Of a stretch of 64,000 nt of DNA, positions 53,245 to 63,598 are shown piece after piece. A program made the position numbers and the translations under genes. Each line of letters begins with the position of its first letter. Position 1 is the first letter of the stretch. Origin of the DNA: Planotetraspora sp. A-T 1434 (GTDB taxonomy: Bacteria; Actinomycetota; Actinomycetes; Streptosporangiales; Streptosporangiaceae). The notes beneath the pieces are model-generated. The model saw nothing but the letters and a program-made list of their open reading frames with translations, made no database searches and had not been told where the DNA came from. Location: NCBI RefSeq assembly GCF_025420585.1, contig NZ_JAOEGB010000020.1, positions 1 to 64,000 on the forward strand, written 5' to 3'.

Positions 53245-53538
53245 CCGAAATCTGGTTGAGCGGAAAGCATGGCGCGACCGAATCGGAATCAATAGGACAC
53301 GCCTCGCCACAGCCGAAGCGATCCAGCGTGACAGGAAAAGGAACCGCGTAATTCCAGCTCATCTCGCAGGCGGAGAGCATCGGCCATTTGGCACGACAAA
53401 GATCTCGGATACGTGAGGATTATTTCGCTCCGCCCCTAAGCTCGATTTTGGATTAGGGACCAAACCGGTGGACGGGCCTTACGACATGCACCACTGTGAT
53501 TACGTATCGTTCGCCACTAGTCACGGAGTGAAGTTGAC
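53245..53538. other. 294-base intergenic stretch
   Basis: Between the LCP gene and the subtilase gene. It is more AT-rich than its surroundings toward the right, so it likely carries the subtilase promoter. No terminator or operator of convincing quality was seen, and no gene. Confidence 0.4.
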
Positions 53539-54900
53539 GTGCGCGTACTCATCCAGCTGCGTCCCGGTCTCGACCTGGTCGCCGCCGTGGCCGACCCGTC
53601 GGTCGTCACCAGCGCCTCGGACGTCGCCGACGGGCTGCCCGGGGTGGTCCTGGACCGCTCGTTCACGCCCGTCGCGGTCCCCCGCCCGATTCCCGCCGCA
53701 CCCGGCGGCGACCCCCTGTCGCTCAACCAGCCGCTGATCTACTCCATGGCCCCCGACGAGGCGTCCGTACTCGTCCGGGGAGAGATCGCCGACGACGAGA
53801 TCTCCACCCGCGTCTCGCTGCTGCCCGCCTCCCACAGGGATGTCGTGGGCGTCTTCGCGGACCCGAAGATCGAAAAGACGCTCACCTGCGGCGGCGACGA
53901 CCCGGTGGGCGACTGGCACGACGTGGAGCGCCTGCTGAGGGTTGCCGACCTGGCGGCCGAAGGGCTGGACGGCTCCGGCGTCGCTCTCGCCATCGCCGAC
54001 ACCGGCATCAACGCCGCCCACGTCACCAAGGCACTGGGCCGCGGACTGACCATCGACAAGGAGCGGAGCTGGAGCCCCTCGGGTGTCACGGGCATCCCCG
54101 GCGAGTTCGACGTCGACCACGGCTCGATGTGCGCGTTCGACGCCCTCATCGCCGCGCCGCAGGCGTCGCTGATCGACGTCTCCGTGCTGCTCTCACAGCG
54201 CTCGGGCGGTTCCGAGCTCGATGGCCTGCTCTCCGACGCGATCGCCGCGTACGCGCACCTGCGCGGCGTCCTGGACGCCCAGCCCGCCGAGTCGCGGGCA
54301 CTCGTGATCAGCAACAGCTGGGGGTCGTTCTCACCGCGGTGGGACTTCCCTCCAGGCCATCCCGGCAACTACTCGGACAACCCGGCCCATCCGTTCAACG
54401 TCATCGTGGGCAGCCTCGCCCAGGCGGGCGCGGACATCCTCTTCGCCGCCGGGAACTGCGGGAGGGAGTGCAAGGACGGCCGGTGCGCCTACCCCGACCG
54501 GCCCATCGCCGGGGCCAACTCCCACGGCCGGGTGCTGTCGATCGCCGGGGTCGACACCGACGGCGACCGCGTCGGCTACTCCTCCCAGGGCCCCGGACGG
54601 CTCACCGCCCGAAAGCCCGACGTCTGCGCGTACACCCATTTCTCCGGATCCAGGGCCTTCGGCGACGCCGAGCCCGACTCCGGCACCTCGGCCGCCTGCC
54701 CGGTGGCCGCCGGGCTGGTCGCCGCGATCCGGACCCAATGGTCCTCGGCCGAGCTGCCCCCGAGCCAGCTCCGGACCCTGCTCCGCCGTACGGCCGATGA
54801 TCGCGGCGTCGTGGGGTATGACTACGACTACGGATACGGCGTGTTGGATGTCGCCGGCATCATCGCGGCCCTCCGGCGGAGGGCGGCGAAGGCGGCCTGA
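53539..54900 (+). CDS. S8 (subtilisin-like) serine peptidase
   Basis: A 453-residue subtilase without an evident signal peptide. The catalytic triad is Asp in LAIADTGINAAH, His in DVDHGSMCAFD, and Ser in DSGTSAACPVAAGLVAA; oxyanion Asn is in LFAAGNCGRECKDGRC. The N-terminal 100 residues do not look like an I9 propeptide. It therefore probably acts in the cytoplasm, or is exported by an unusual route. GTG 53539 has GGAG at 10 bases. A small gene of unknown family follows 17 bases later. Confidence 0.9.
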   Translation: MRVLIQLRPGLDLVAAVADPSVVTSASDVADGLPGVVLDRSFTPVAVPRPIPAAPGGDPLSLNQPLIYSMAPDEASVLVRGEIADDEISTRVSLLPASHRDVVGVFADPKIEKTLTCGGDDPVGDWHDVERLLRVADLAAEGLDGSGVALAIADTGINAAHVTKALGRGLTIDKERSWSPSGVTGIPGEFDVDHGSMCAFDALIAAPQASLIDVSVLLSQRSGGSELDGLLSDAIAAYAHLRGVLDAQPAESRALVISNSWGSFSPRWDFPPGHPGNYSDNPAHPFNVIVGSLAQAGADILFAAGNCGRECKDGRCAYPDRPIAGANSHGRVLSIAGVDTDGDRVGYSSQGPGRLTARKPDVCAYTHFSGSRAFGDAEPDSGTSAACPVAAGLVAAIRTQWSSAELPPSQLRTLLRRTADDRGVVGYDYDYGYGVLDVAGIIAALRRRAAKAA

Positions 54901-54917
54901 GACGAGGGAGCGCCACC

Positions 54918-55172
54918 GTGACCAGCGTGCTCATCACCGTACGGCTCCCACGCGACGCGACTCTCGAGTCCGCCATGCGGAAGCTGGAGCTTGCCGAGGA
55001 CGAGGTGGACGGCTCCTACGGCCTCGTGCCCATCGACCCCGACGAGGGCCTGTACGCCCTGCGGGTCTCCGAGGAGACCGGCCGCCGGATCCACGCGGCG
55101 GCCGGAGACTCCACCCACTATCCGGGCCCCTACTCCAACCCCCGCATCGAGCCCTACGGCCCGCCGTCCTAA
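54918..55172 (+). CDS. Small partner protein of the S8 peptidase, unknown function
   Basis: An 84-residue protein. GTG 54918 has GAGGGAG at 6 bases and lies 17 bases from the subtilase stop, so the two are cotranscribed. The visible parts are a hydrophobic start VLITVRLPRD, an acidic middle (KLELAEDEVDGSYGLVPIDPDEG) and a Pro/Tyr-rich tail YPGPYSNPRIEPYGPPS. It is not a known family to me. A substrate, inhibitor or chaperone-like propeptide in trans is possible; that is inference from gene order only. Confidence 0.6.
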   Translation: MTSVLITVRLPRDATLESAMRKLELAEDEVDGSYGLVPIDPDEGLYALRVSEETGRRIHAAAGDSTHYPGPYSNPRIEPYGPPS

Positions 55173-55485
55173 CGGTTTGGAGAGCGTCGCACCGGATACC
55201 GGTCCGCTATCGCGTCTACGGCAGGAGCCGGCGCGGTCCGCGGCCCCCGCGCCTGAGGCCGCTTCTCAGCGCCGCGCGTGGCGCTCGAACTCATGGTCAT
55301 ACCGTCACTGTGGCAGTCCTCGGACCGCAGGCGCAGAGCCGAAAGGACCGTGTGGCAGGGACTTCCAGCCCCACCCCAGTGGCCCGGATCGATCCTGGCG
55401 AGACACCCCTGGCCTGAAGATCGCGTATGGACCTGGCTCGGCCGTTGACATTACGGTGGAGACCGTCTTTCGATGCGAGGTGGCC
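55173..55485. other. 313-base intergenic stretch with a promoter for the Ddn-like operon
   Basis: No gene was found here. TTGACA (55445-55450), 17 bases and TTTCGA (55468-55473) form a partly consensus promoter. An inverted repeat ACGGT-GGAG-ACCGT (55453-55466) occupies the spacer, a classic repressor position. Confidence 0.5.
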
Positions 55486-56010
55486 ATGGCGGATCAGAGC
55501 TCGGGCGGCGGGGCACCTGCCGGCGTCACAGGGCGCATCAGCGGGGCGCTGCGGTCGTTCTTCCAGTGGCTCTCCGGCACCGACGGGTTCGCCTGGATCG
55601 CCCCGAAGATCGTGCCGCACGCCGATCGGCTGGTGTACCGGCTCAGCGGCGGCAGGATCCTCATGGGCGACCAGGTGATCCCCCACCTCCTCCTCACGAC
55701 GACGGGCAGCAAGAGCGGCGAGCCACGACAGACGCCGCTGGCCTGCCGGCCCGAGCCCGACGGCTCGTTCCTGGTCGTGGGCAGCAACTTCGGGCGTGAG
55801 AGCCACCCGGCCTGGACGTCGAACCTGATCAAGACGCCCGTGGCGAAGGTCGGCTTCCGCGGCAGGGAGATGGCCGTCACCGCAGTGCTGCTCCAAGGCG
55901 CCGAACGGGACGACGCCTGGCAGCGCCTGCTCGCCAACTGGCCGCTCTACGAGCGCTACACGGAGAAGTCCGGCCGGGAGCTGCGCGTCTTCAGGCTGAC
56001 GCCGGCATGA
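55486..56010 (+). CDS. F420-dependent nitroreductase-like (Ddn family) protein
   Basis: A 174-residue protein with the Ddn/FDOR split-beta-barrel core: [51 protein letters not shown] is the family signature. Ddn enzymes use reduced F420 to reduce quinones or nitroaromatics. It ends with [20 protein letters not shown] 55486 has GAGG at 5 bases and it is coupled by ATGA overlap to the P-loop kinase gene, a link I cannot explain. Confidence 0.87.
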   Translation: MADQSSGGGAPAGVTGRISGALRSFFQWLSGTDGFAWIAPKIVPHADRLVYRLSGGRILMGDQVIPHLLLTTTGSKSGEPRQTPLACRPEPDGSFLVVGSNFGRESHPAWTSNLIKTPVAKVGFRGREMAVTAVLLQGAERDDAWQRLLANWPLYERYTEKSGRELRVFRLTPA

Positions 56011-56570
56011 CCGCGCCGTCGTGGGTTGTGTCGGGGCCGCCGGGGTCGGGCAAGTCGACGGTCTGCGCGATCCTGCTGCGCCATCTCGATCCGGTTCCGG
56101 CCCTGCTGGACAAGGACACGCTCTACGGCGGCTTCGTCGAGGCCACCCTCGCGACGCACGGCAGGCCGCCGGGCGAGCGGGAGGGCCCCTGGTATGACGA
56201 GCACATCAAGCGGTACGAGTACGCCGGGCTCACGGCCACGGCGAGGGAGATCCGCGCGCACGGCTGCCCGGTGATGCTGGGCGGGCCCTTCACGAGCCAG
56301 GTCCACGACGCGGGGCTGTGGGAGAAGTGGGTCGCCGAGCTCGGGGGTCCGGACGTGCGTCTCGTCTGGGTGCGGTCGGACGCCGCCACCCTGCGCGAAC
56401 GCCTCACCGCGCGTGGCTCGCACCGGGACGGTCAGAAGCTCGACCGGTTCGAGGAGTTCTTGAAGGCGATCAGGGTCGACGAGCCGCCGGCCGTGCCGTA
56501 CGTCGAGATCGACAACCGTCTCGGCGCCCCGTCCCTCGATGAGCAGATCGGCCGGGTCGCGGCGGCGTGA
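56007..56570 (+). CDS. P-loop kinase-like protein
   Basis: A 187-residue P-loop NTPase with Walker [14 protein letters not shown] and the [11 protein letters not shown] segment that follows in zeta-toxin/shikimate-kinase-like small-molecule kinases. [28 protein letters not shown] is the lid and C-terminal region, as in gluconate or chloramphenicol-phosphotransferase-like kinases. The substrate is unknown. ATG 56007 overlaps the previous stop. The gene abuts the convergent ion-channel gene with no gap. Confidence 0.8.
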   Translation: MTAPSWVVSGPPGSGKSTVCAILLRHLDPVPALLDKDTLYGGFVEATLATHGRPPGEREGPWYDEHIKRYEYAGLTATAREIRAHGCPVMLGGPFTSQVHDAGLWEKWVAELGGPDVRLVWVRSDAATLRERLTARGSHRDGQKLDRFEEFLKAIRVDEPPAVPYVEIDNRLGAPSLDEQIGRVAAA

Positions 56571-57347
56571 TCAGGAGGAGACCCGGTCGAGCAGGGTCTC
56601 GCGGAGACTCTGGATCTCCGCCCTGAGTGCCATGACCTCCGCCAGGACGGTCTGGTCAGGGGTCTGCTCGCCTCGGTGCTCCTCCTCCATCGCGCTCACC
56701 ACGACCGCGATGAAGAGGTTGAGGACCACGAACGTGCAGATGAGCACGAACACAACGAAGAACACCCAGGCCGAGGGGTGCGTCACCATCAACTCGCGGG
56801 TGATCTCCGACCAGCCGTCGCCGGTCATGACCTGGAACAGTGTGAAGAGCGAGGTCGGCAGGTCGCCGAAATACCGGGGAGAGGCGGTGCCGTACAGCCT
56901 GGTGCCCATGACGGCGGCGACGTAGAGGACCAGCCCGAGGAGGACGACGATCGAGGTCATCCCCGGCACGGCCGTCAGCAGGGCGGAGACGACGCGCCGC
57001 AGCGACGGCACGACCGAGATGAGCCGCAGGGCGCGGAGCACGCGCAGTGCCCGGAGCACGGACAGGCCGCCGGCGGTGGGCAGGAACGAGAAGCCGATGA
57101 TGATCGCGTCAAAGACGTTCCACGGGTCGCGTAAGAAGCGGAGGCGGTAGACGTAGATCTTGGCCAGCAGTTCGGCCACGAAGACGTACAGCGCGACGTG
57201 GTCGACGACGTGCAGCGCCACGCCGTAGCGGGCGATGGCCTGAGGCGAGGTCTCGACGCCCAGCGTGGCGGCGTTGACCAGGATCACCACGATGATCAGC
57301 TGCTGGAACCGCTTCGACTCGATCACGCGGCGGACGCGCTCACGCAC
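56571..57347 (-). CDS. Single-domain voltage-gated ion channel (BacNav/CavMr-like)
   Basis: A 258-residue channel. VSD helices S1-S3 start at QQLIIVVILVNAATLGVE; S4 is LSVLRALRVLRALRLISVVPSLRRVV with Arg at every third position. S5 and S6 (WVFFVVFVLICTFVVLNLFIAVVV) surround a pore loop FQVMTGDGWSEI, where NaChBac has TLESWAS. A C-terminal coiled coil (VLAEVMALRAEIQSLRETLL) is present for tetramer assembly. The Asp and Gly filter resembles calcium-selective pores, so ion choice should be tested. GTG 57347 has AGGAG at 5 bases. Confidence 0.88.
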   Translation of the reverse strand: MRERVRRVIESKRFQQLIIVVILVNAATLGVETSPQAIARYGVALHVVDHVALYVFVAELLAKIYVYRLRFLRDPWNVFDAIIIGFSFLPTAGGLSVLRALRVLRALRLISVVPSLRRVVSALLTAVPGMTSIVVLLGLVLYVAAVMGTRLYGTASPRYFGDLPTSLFTLFQVMTGDGWSEITRELMVTHPSAWVFFVVFVLICTFVVLNLFIAVVVSAMEEEHRGEQTPDQTVLAEVMALRAEIQSLRETLLDRVSS

Positions 57348-57428
57348 ACATGCTCCTGGGGGGTGACTCGGTGGGCGCAACCAGTTATACCGGTGTCGCG
57401 TCCCCGGGCGAGCCGCCCGCCCCCGGCG

Positions 57429-58583
57429 TCAGCGGGGCGTCGCCGCGTCGATGGCGTCCGCCGACAGGACGTGGTCGATGACGAGGAGGGCACAACCGGT
57501 GATGCCTGCGCCGGGCCCCAGGCGGCTGCGCTCGATCCGCAGGCTCCGCGTCGAGAGCTGCGTCGATCGCTGGTAGACGACCTCGCGGACGCCCGACACC
57601 AGCGGCTGGAACATCTCGGCCACGTCTCCTCCAAGCACGACGACGGCCGGGTTGAGCAGGTTGACCGCGCCGGAGATGACCTCGCCCAGCCAGCGGCCGG
57701 CCTGCCGTACGACGGCCATGGTCTCGGCGTCGCCCGCGCGGACCAGGGCGGTCACGTCGGCGAGCGACAGCACGTCGCGGCCCTTGGCGCGGAGGTCGCG
57801 CAGGATGGCCGTGCCGCTGGCCACGGAGTCGACGCAGTCGAGGTTGCCGCAGCGGCACAGAACCCCGCCACCGTCCCTGACCGGGATGTGGCCGATCTCG
57901 CCGGCCGCGCCGAGAGCGCCGCGCAGGATGCTCCCCCCGGAGATCACTCCGGCGCCGATCCGGGTGGAGACCTTCACGAAGAGCAGGTCGTCGAGCTCGG
58001 AGGCGTAGGCGACGCGGTGCTCACCCATCGCGATGACGTTCACGTCGTTGTCGACCAGCACGGGCACGGGGTAGCGCGCCGCGATGATCGGCGGAATGAC
58101 CACGCCGGTCCAGCTCGCCATCACGCGGGCGCTCTCGGTGCGGCCCGCGGCGAACTCGACCGTCGCCGGGACGCCGAGGCCGACGCCCACCACGGAGCCC
58201 TGGCCGTCGAGCAGCTTCTCCCAGGTGTCCATGACCAGGGGCAGCACGACGTCGGGGCCCTCCTCGACATCGATGTCGAGATCGGTCCGGAGCAGCACCT
58301 CGCCGGCGAGGTCGCAGATCGCGATCTGAGTACGGCTCGCGCCGAGCGAGGCGACGAGGACGACGCCCCCGGCGGCGTTGAAGCGCAGCCGGACCGGTGG
58401 GCGGCCGCCGGTCGAGGGCCCTTCGGCGTCCTCCACGATCAGCCCGCGCTGGAGCAGCTCGGAGACACGATGGGCGACGGCGGGGCGTGACAGCCCCGTA
58501 ACGCGCCCGATGTCGGCGCGCGTGAGCGCCTCCCCGCTCCGGATGAGCTGGAGGACTTCGCCGGTGGTCGCAAGACGTGTCAT
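57429..58583 (-). CDS. ROK-family transcriptional repressor
   Basis: A 384-residue ROK regulator: N-terminal winged helix (LTRADIGRVTGLSRPAVAHRVSELLQRGLI), then the ROK sugar-kinase fold with the zinc motif CRCGNLDCVDS and GEIGHIPV. The ATP-site is partly kept but is not needed in repressors. ATG 58583 is divergent from zwf by 107 bases, so it most likely represses the Entner-Doudoroff operon and responds to a sugar or sugar phosphate. Confidence 0.88.
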   Translation of the reverse strand: MTRLATTGEVLQLIRSGEALTRADIGRVTGLSRPAVAHRVSELLQRGLIVEDAEGPSTGGRPPVRLRFNAAGGVVLVASLGASRTQIAICDLAGEVLLRTDLDIDVEEGPDVVLPLVMDTWEKLLDGQGSVVGVGLGVPATVEFAAGRTESARVMASWTGVVIPPIIAARYPVPVLVDNDVNVIAMGEHRVAYASELDDLLFVKVSTRIGAGVISGGSILRGALGAAGEIGHIPVRDGGGVLCRCGNLDCVDSVASGTAILRDLRAKGRDVLSLADVTALVRAGDAETMAVVRQAGRWLGEVISGAVNLLNPAVVVLGGDVAEMFQPLVSGVREVVYQRSTQLSTRSLRIERSRLGPGAGITGCALLVIDHVLSADAIDAATPR

Positions 58584-58653
58584 CAACCAGAAGTGAAGCA
58601 CAACGGCTTACCGAAGTTCAATGACTTATTCATCTGGAGTTACAAAAGTTGGC

Positions 58654-58683
58654 TTGCGAGAGCACATAACTTGTCGCTAATGT
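58654..58683 (+). promoter_or_regulatory. Putative leaderless zwf promoter
   Basis: TTGCGA (58654-58659), 17 bases and CTAATG (58677-58682; TAATGT if one base later). The box ends 8 bases before ATG 58691 and no ribosome site is present, so transcription probably starts at or very near the start codon. AAGT-TCAATG-ACTT (58612-58625) is a weak dyad upstream. Confidence 0.5.
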
Positions 58684-58690
58684 CCCGAAC

Positions 58691-60175
58691 ATGTCCGAGT
58701 ACCCGACCGCCGAGCGACAGGCGGCCGACCTGATCATCTTCGGCGGGACCGGAGACCTTTCCATGCGGAAGCTCCTCCCGGCGCTGTACCACTGCGACCG
58801 CGACGGACGGCTCGCCGAGGAGACGCGGATCATCGCCATGTCCCGCGGCGGCCTCGACGACGCCGACTTCCGGGGCAAGGTGGACGCGGAAGTACGGCCG
58901 GCCGTGAGCTCGGACGGGGGCATGGGCGACGGCTGGGACCGGTTCGTCCGCAGGCTCCACCACGTCTCGGTCGACGTCGGCGGTCAGGCCGGGGACGGAT
59001 GGGACACGCTCGCGCGGATGCTCGCCGGCCATGAGGACCTCGACCGGGTCTTCTACCTGGCCAGCCCGCCCATGACGTTCGGCCCGTTCTGCCGGGGGGC
59101 GCACGAGGCCGGGTTGGTGACGCCCCGGTCCCGCGTCGTCCTGGAGAAGCCGCTCGGCCGTGATCTGGTCAGCGCCCGGGTGATCAACGACGAGGTCGGC
59201 GCCATCTTCGACGAGCGGCAGATCTTCCGCATCGACCACTACCTGGGCAAGGAGACGGTCCAGAACCTGCTCGTGTTGCGGTTCGCCAACGCGTTCCTGG
59301 AGCCGATCTGGAACTCGCTGTGGATCGACCACGTGCAGATCACGGCCGCCGAGACCGTCGGGACCCCGGGCCGCCGGGGTTACTACGACCACGCGGGCGC
59401 GCTGCGCGACATGGTGCAGAACCACCTGCTCCAGTTGCTCTGCCTGGTCGCGATGGAGCCGCCGTCCCGAAACGACCGCGAGGCCGTCCGCGACGAGAAG
59501 GTGAAGGTGCTGCAGTCGCTCCGGCCGATCGTCGGGTCCGAGGTCGACCGCTTCACCGTCCGCGGCCAGTACACCGCCGGAGCGGGCGCCCGCGTCCCCG
59601 GCTATCTGGATGAGCCGGACAGCACCAAGCCCACCGCCGCGTCGCACCGGGTGGAGACGTTCGCCGCCGTCCGGGCCGAGGTGAAGAACTGGCGCTGGGC
59701 GGGTGTGCCGTTCTACCTGCGGACCGGCAAGCGGATGCCCTTCCGGCGGTCGGAGATCGTCATCCAGTTCAAGGACGTGCCGCACGCGATCTTCCCTGGG
59801 GCCACGCCGAACCGGCTGGTGCTCCGGCTCCAGCCCAGTGAGGGCATCCATCTGCACCTCATGGCCAAGGAGCCGGGGGCGGGCGAGGTCATGCTCCGGC
59901 CGGTGCCGCTGAGCCTCAGCTTCGCGGACACCTTCCAGAGCCGGGTGCCCGACGCGTACGAGCGGCTCCTCATGGACGTGCTGTCCGGGAACCCCACCCT
60001 GTTCATGCGGCGTGACGAGGTCGAGGCCGCCTGGCGCTGGATCGACCCGATCATCGAGAGCTGGGACGGCTCGGAGATGCTGCCCGAGCCGTACCCCGCC
60101 GGGACCTCGGGGCCCGCGGGGGCACACGAACTGCTGGCCCGCAGCGGCCGCGCCTGGCACGAGGAGGACCTCTAG
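58691..60175 (+). CDS. zwf: Glucose-6-phosphate dehydrogenase
   Basis: A 494-residue enzyme of normal length. The NADP site is [26 protein letters not shown] and the active-site signature RIDHYLGKE are intact, as are [15 protein letters not shown] and [11 protein letters not shown]. It oxidises glucose 6-phosphate to 6-phosphogluconolactone. It is the first gene of the operon; the TAG stop overlaps the GTG of edd by one base. Confidence 0.95.
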   Translation: MSEYPTAERQAADLIIFGGTGDLSMRKLLPALYHCDRDGRLAEETRIIAMSRGGLDDADFRGKVDAEVRPAVSSDGGMGDGWDRFVRRLHHVSVDVGGQAGDGWDTLARMLAGHEDLDRVFYLASPPMTFGPFCRGAHEAGLVTPRSRVVLEKPLGRDLVSARVINDEVGAIFDERQIFRIDHYLGKETVQNLLVLRFANAFLEPIWNSLWIDHVQITAAETVGTPGRRGYYDHAGALRDMVQNHLLQLLCLVAMEPPSRNDREAVRDEKVKVLQSLRPIVGSEVDRFTVRGQYTAGAGARVPGYLDEPDSTKPTAASHRVETFAAVRAEVKNWRWAGVPFYLRTGKRMPFRRSEIVIQFKDVPHAIFPGATPNRLVLRLQPSEGIHLHLMAKEPGAGEVMLRPVPLSLSFADTFQSRVPDAYERLLMDVLSGNPTLFMRRDEVEAAWRWIDPIIESWDGSEMLPEPYPAGTSGPAGAHELLARSGRAWHEEDL

Positions 60176-62019
60176 TGACGGACCGAGTGATCGCCCAGGT
60201 TACCGACCGCATCCGCGCACGCAGCCGCGGCAGCCGTACGGCCTATCTCGACCGGATCGGCAGGGAGGGGCGCGAACTGCGGGAGCGGGGACCCGCCCGG
60301 GGCCGTCTCGGGTGCGCCAACCTGGCGCACGGCTTCGCGGCCGCGGCCGCGGATGAGAAGCTCGACCTGCGTGGTACGGCCAAGCCCGGCGTGGCCATCG
60401 TGACCTCGTACAACGACATGCTGTCGGCGCACCAGCCGTACGAGACCTACCCGCCGGAGCTGAAGAGGGCCGTCCGGCGGGCGGGCGGCGTCGCGCAGGT
60501 CGCGGGTGGCGTGCCCGCGATGTGCGACGGCATCACCCAGGGCCGGGCCGGCATGGAGCTGTCGCTCTACAGCCGTGACGTGATCGCCATGGCGACCGCG
60601 ATCGCGCTGTCGCACGACATGTTCGACGCGGCGCTGCTGCTCGGCGTCTGCGACAAGATCGTCCCCGGCCTGTTCATCGGCGCGCTGCACTTCGGCCACC
60701 TGCCCGCGATCTTCATCCCGGCCGGGCCGATGACGTCGGGCCTGCCGAACAAGACCAAGGCGCGGGCCAGGCAGCATTTCGCGGAAGGCAAGATCACCCG
60801 CGTGGAGATGCTGGACGCGGAGGCGCGGTCGTACCACTCCCCCGGCACCTGCACGTTCTACGGCACGGCGAACTCCAACCAGCTCCTGATGGAGGTGATG
60901 GGCCTCCACCTGCCGGGCGCGACCTTCGTCAACCCGCACACCGAGCTGCGGCACGCGCTGACGGAGGCCGCGGCCCGGCGGGCCGTCGAGATCACGCCAC
61001 ACGGCGACGAGTACACCCCGCTCGGCGAGGTCGTCGACGAGAGGGCGATCGTCAACGCGGTCGTCGCACTGCTCGCCTCGGGCGGCTCGACCAACCACAC
61101 CATGCACCTCGTGGCCATGGCCGCCGCCGCGGGGATCACGCTGACCTGGGACGACATGGCCGACCTGTCCAAGGTGGTGCCGCTGCTGACCCGGATGTAC
61201 CCGAACGGCCAGGCGGACGTGAACCACTTCCACGAGGCGGGCGGCATGGCCGTGTTCATCGGTGACCTGCTCGACGCCGGCCTCCTCCACGACGACGTGC
61301 TCACCGTCGCGGGCCGGGGCCTCGACCTCTACCGTACGGCTCCCGCCCTGAAGGAGGGCTCGCTCGTCTGGGAGGAGCGGACCGAGGGCAGCGGCGACCG
61401 GGACGTGCTGCGGCCCGTGAGCGCGCCATTCTCCGCCGACGGCGGCATCCACATGCTGTCGGGCAACCTCGGGCGGGCCGTGAGCAAGGTGTCGGCCGTC
61501 AAGCCCGAGCACCTGGTGGTCGAGGCGCCCGCCAAGGTGTTCGACGACCAGCTCGACCTGCTCAGGGCGTTCGAGGAGGGCGAGCTCGACGGGCAGGACT
61601 TCGTCGCGGTCGTCCGCTACCAGGGCCCGAGCGCGAACGGCATGCCGGAGCTGCACAAGCTCACCCCTCCCCTCGCCGTGCTGCTGGACCGGGGCCAGAA
61701 GGTGGCCATCGTCACCGACGGCCGGATGTCCGGCGCGTCCGGGAAGGTCCCGGCGGCGATCCACCTGTCCCCGGAGGCCGCCCACGGCGGGCCGATCGCC
61801 CTCGTCCGCGACGGCGACGTGATCCGCCTCGACTCGGCCGCCGGGACGCTGACCGTTCTCGCCGACCTGACCGGCCGCACCCCCGAGGGGGCGCCGCTGA
61901 GCGACGCGGAGTGGGCGGGCACCGGCAGGGAGCTGTTCGCCTCGTTCCGCCGCATGGCCGGACCGGCCGAACGCGGCGCGAGCGTCTTCTCGGTGGGCCT
62001 TTCGGAGGGAGTCGCATGA
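60175..62019 (+). CDS. edd: 6-Phosphogluconate dehydratase
   Basis: A 614-residue enzyme of the IlvD/Edd iron-sulfur dehydratase family. The cluster-ligand region is [12 protein letters not shown] and the [23 protein letters not shown] block; [10 protein letters not shown] is the C-terminal signature. Its length fits Edd and context excludes IlvD. It dehydrates 6-phosphogluconate to KDPG, the defining step of the Entner-Doudoroff route. GTG 60175 overlaps the zwf stop; the 3' end overlaps glk by 4 bases. Confidence 0.95.
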   Translation: MTDRVIAQVTDRIRARSRGSRTAYLDRIGREGRELRERGPARGRLGCANLAHGFAAAAADEKLDLRGTAKPGVAIVTSYNDMLSAHQPYETYPPELKRAVRRAGGVAQVAGGVPAMCDGITQGRAGMELSLYSRDVIAMATAIALSHDMFDAALLLGVCDKIVPGLFIGALHFGHLPAIFIPAGPMTSGLPNKTKARARQHFAEGKITRVEMLDAEARSYHSPGTCTFYGTANSNQLLMEVMGLHLPGATFVNPHTELRHALTEAAARRAVEITPHGDEYTPLGEVVDERAIVNAVVALLASGGSTNHTMHLVAMAAAAGITLTWDDMADLSKVVPLLTRMYPNGQADVNHFHEAGGMAVFIGDLLDAGLLHDDVLTVAGRGLDLYRTAPALKEGSLVWEERTEGSGDRDVLRPVSAPFSADGGIHMLSGNLGRAVSKVSAVKPEHLVVEAPAKVFDDQLDLLRAFEEGELDGQDFVAVVRYQGPSANGMPELHKLTPPLAVLLDRGQKVAIVTDGRMSGASGKVPAAIHLSPEAAHGGPIALVRDGDVIRLDSAAGTLTVLADLTGRTPEGAPLSDAEWAGTGRELFASFRRMAGPAERGASVFSVGLSEGVA

Positions 62020-62987
62020 CGTCCCGCTTGGCGTTCCCCTGGCTCGTCGCCGACGTCGGCGGCACCAACGCGCGCTTCGGTCTGGTGACCGGGCCGGGCG
62101 CGCAGCCGGAGGCCGTAGCCGTACTGAACGTTGCCCAACATCCCGGCCTTGCCGATGCCGTAGCCGCCTATCTCGCAGACCATGCGGGCGGAGTTCGGCC
62201 GGGGGCCGCGTGTCTGGCGATCGCCGGTCCGGTCCAGGACGACCGGTACCGGCTGACGAACGCGGGATGGGCGGGTTCGGTCAGCGAGCTCGGCATCCCG
62301 CATGTGGAGCTCGTCAACGACTTCGAGGCGCTCGCGTTCTCCCTTCCGCACCTCGCGGGCGACGACCTCGTGCCGCTCGGGGGACCGCCGCCGAGCGCCC
62401 GCATGACGAAGGCCGTGCTCGGGCCGGGCACGGGTCTCGGCGTGGGCGGGCTCGTCCCCGTGGGCGCCGGGTGGGTGCCGCTGCCGGGCGAGGGCGGGCA
62501 CGCCTCGGTCCCTGCCGTGACCGACCTGGAGATGGAGATCGTGCGGGCGCTGCGCGCGGACGGCCTGCCGTACGTGGACGCGGAGCACCTGGTGTCCGGC
62601 ACAGGGCTGCCGCGGCTGCACAGAGGCCTCTCACTGGTCCGCGGCGTCACGCCACGGGCGGCGGCGTCGTCGGAGATCGTGGCGTCGGCCGACCCGCTCT
62701 GCGTGGAGACCGTCGAGGTGTTCCTGGCCCTGCTCGGCGGCTTCGCCGGCAACGTCGCGCTGACGCTCGGCGCCCGGGGCGGCGTCTACCTCGGCGGAGG
62801 CGTGCTGCCCCGGATGGCCGAGCGGGCCCGGCGCAGCGACTTCCGCGCGCGGTTCGAGCAGACGGCGCCCGCTCTGTCCGACTACGTCACCGCGATCGCG
62901 ACCTCGCTGATCGTCGCCGAGCAGCCCGCGCTGACCGGCGCCGCCGCGTGGCTCGCCCAACGGTCCTCTAATGTGGAGCTGGTATGA
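62016..62987 (+). CDS. glk: Glucokinase (Glk/PF02685 type)
   Basis: A 323-residue glucokinase of the proteobacterial Glk family, not the ROK family more usual in actinomycetes. [43 protein letters not shown] and EGGHAS are the family motifs. It phosphorylates glucose to feed zwf. ATG 62016 overlaps edd (ATGA) and its stop overlaps eda likewise. The type of kinase suggests the operon may have been acquired. Confidence 0.93.
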   Translation: MTSRLAFPWLVADVGGTNARFGLVTGPGAQPEAVAVLNVAQHPGLADAVAAYLADHAGGVRPGAACLAIAGPVQDDRYRLTNAGWAGSVSELGIPHVELVNDFEALAFSLPHLAGDDLVPLGGPPPSARMTKAVLGPGTGLGVGGLVPVGAGWVPLPGEGGHASVPAVTDLEMEIVRALRADGLPYVDAEHLVSGTGLPRLHRGLSLVRGVTPRAAASSEIVASADPLCVETVEVFLALLGGFAGNVALTLGARGGVYLGGGVLPRMAERARRSDFRARFEQTAPALSDYVTAIATSLIVAEQPALTGAAAWLAQRSSNVELV

Positions 62988-63598
62988 GCCTTCTTGACCT
63001 TGCCCCCGTGGTCCCGGTCGTCGTCGTGGACGACGCCTCGACCGCCGTTCCCCTCGCCCGTGCGCTCGTCGCGGGCGGCCTGCCCGTGATCGAGGTCACG
63101 CTGCGCACGCCCGCCGCGCTCGACGTCATCAGGCGGATCGCCGCCGAGGTGCCCGAGGCCGTCGTCGGCGCGGGCACCATCCGGACTCCCGGCGATGTGG
63201 AGGCGGCGGTCGAGGCCGGCTCCCGTTTCCTCGTGTCGCCGGGAACGACGCCCGCTCTGCTCGCGGCGATGCTGGCGGGCGGCGTGCCGTTCCTGCCCGG
63301 CGCCGCCACCGCGTCCGAGGCCATGACGCTGGCGGAGCGGGGCGTGCGGGAGCTCAAGTTCTTCCCCGCCGAGGCCGCGGGCGGCGCGGCGTTCCTGAAG
63401 TCGCTCAGCGGCCCGCTGCCGGACGTCCGGTTCTGCCCCACGGGCGGGATCACGCCGGCGAACGCCCCCACCTATCTGGCCCTGCCGAACGTCGGCTGCG
63501 TCGGCGGGAGCTGGCTCACCCCGGCGGACGCCCTGGCGTCCGGAGACTACGCCCGCATCGAGAAGCTGGCCACGGAGGCCGCGGCGCTGCGCGCCTAG
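62984..63598 (+). CDS. eda: KDPG aldolase
   Basis: A 204-residue class I aldolase: VIEVTLRTPAALDVIRRIA with the catalytic Glu, GAGTI, FLVSPG, and the Schiff-base Lys in ELKFFPAEAAGG; GGITPANAPTYLALPNVGCVGGSWL closes the barrel. It splits KDPG to pyruvate and glyceraldehyde 3-phosphate. It overlaps glk by 4 bases and ends the operon, with its stop abutting the convergent GH13 gene. Confidence 0.95.
   Translation: MSLLDLAPVVPVVVVDDASTAVPLARALVAGGLPVIEVTLRTPAALDVIRRIAAEVPEAVVGAGTIRTPGDVEAAVEAGSRFLVSPGTTPALLAAMLAGGVPFLPGAATASEAMTLAERGVRELKFFPAEAAGGAAFLKSLSGPLPDVRFCPTGGITPANAPTYLALPNVGCVGGSWLTPADALASGDYARIEKLATEAAALRA

Noticed and set aside
53467-53737. Rightward frame starting at 53468 before the subtilase
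   Set aside because: Overlaps the subtilase in another frame, with no motif.
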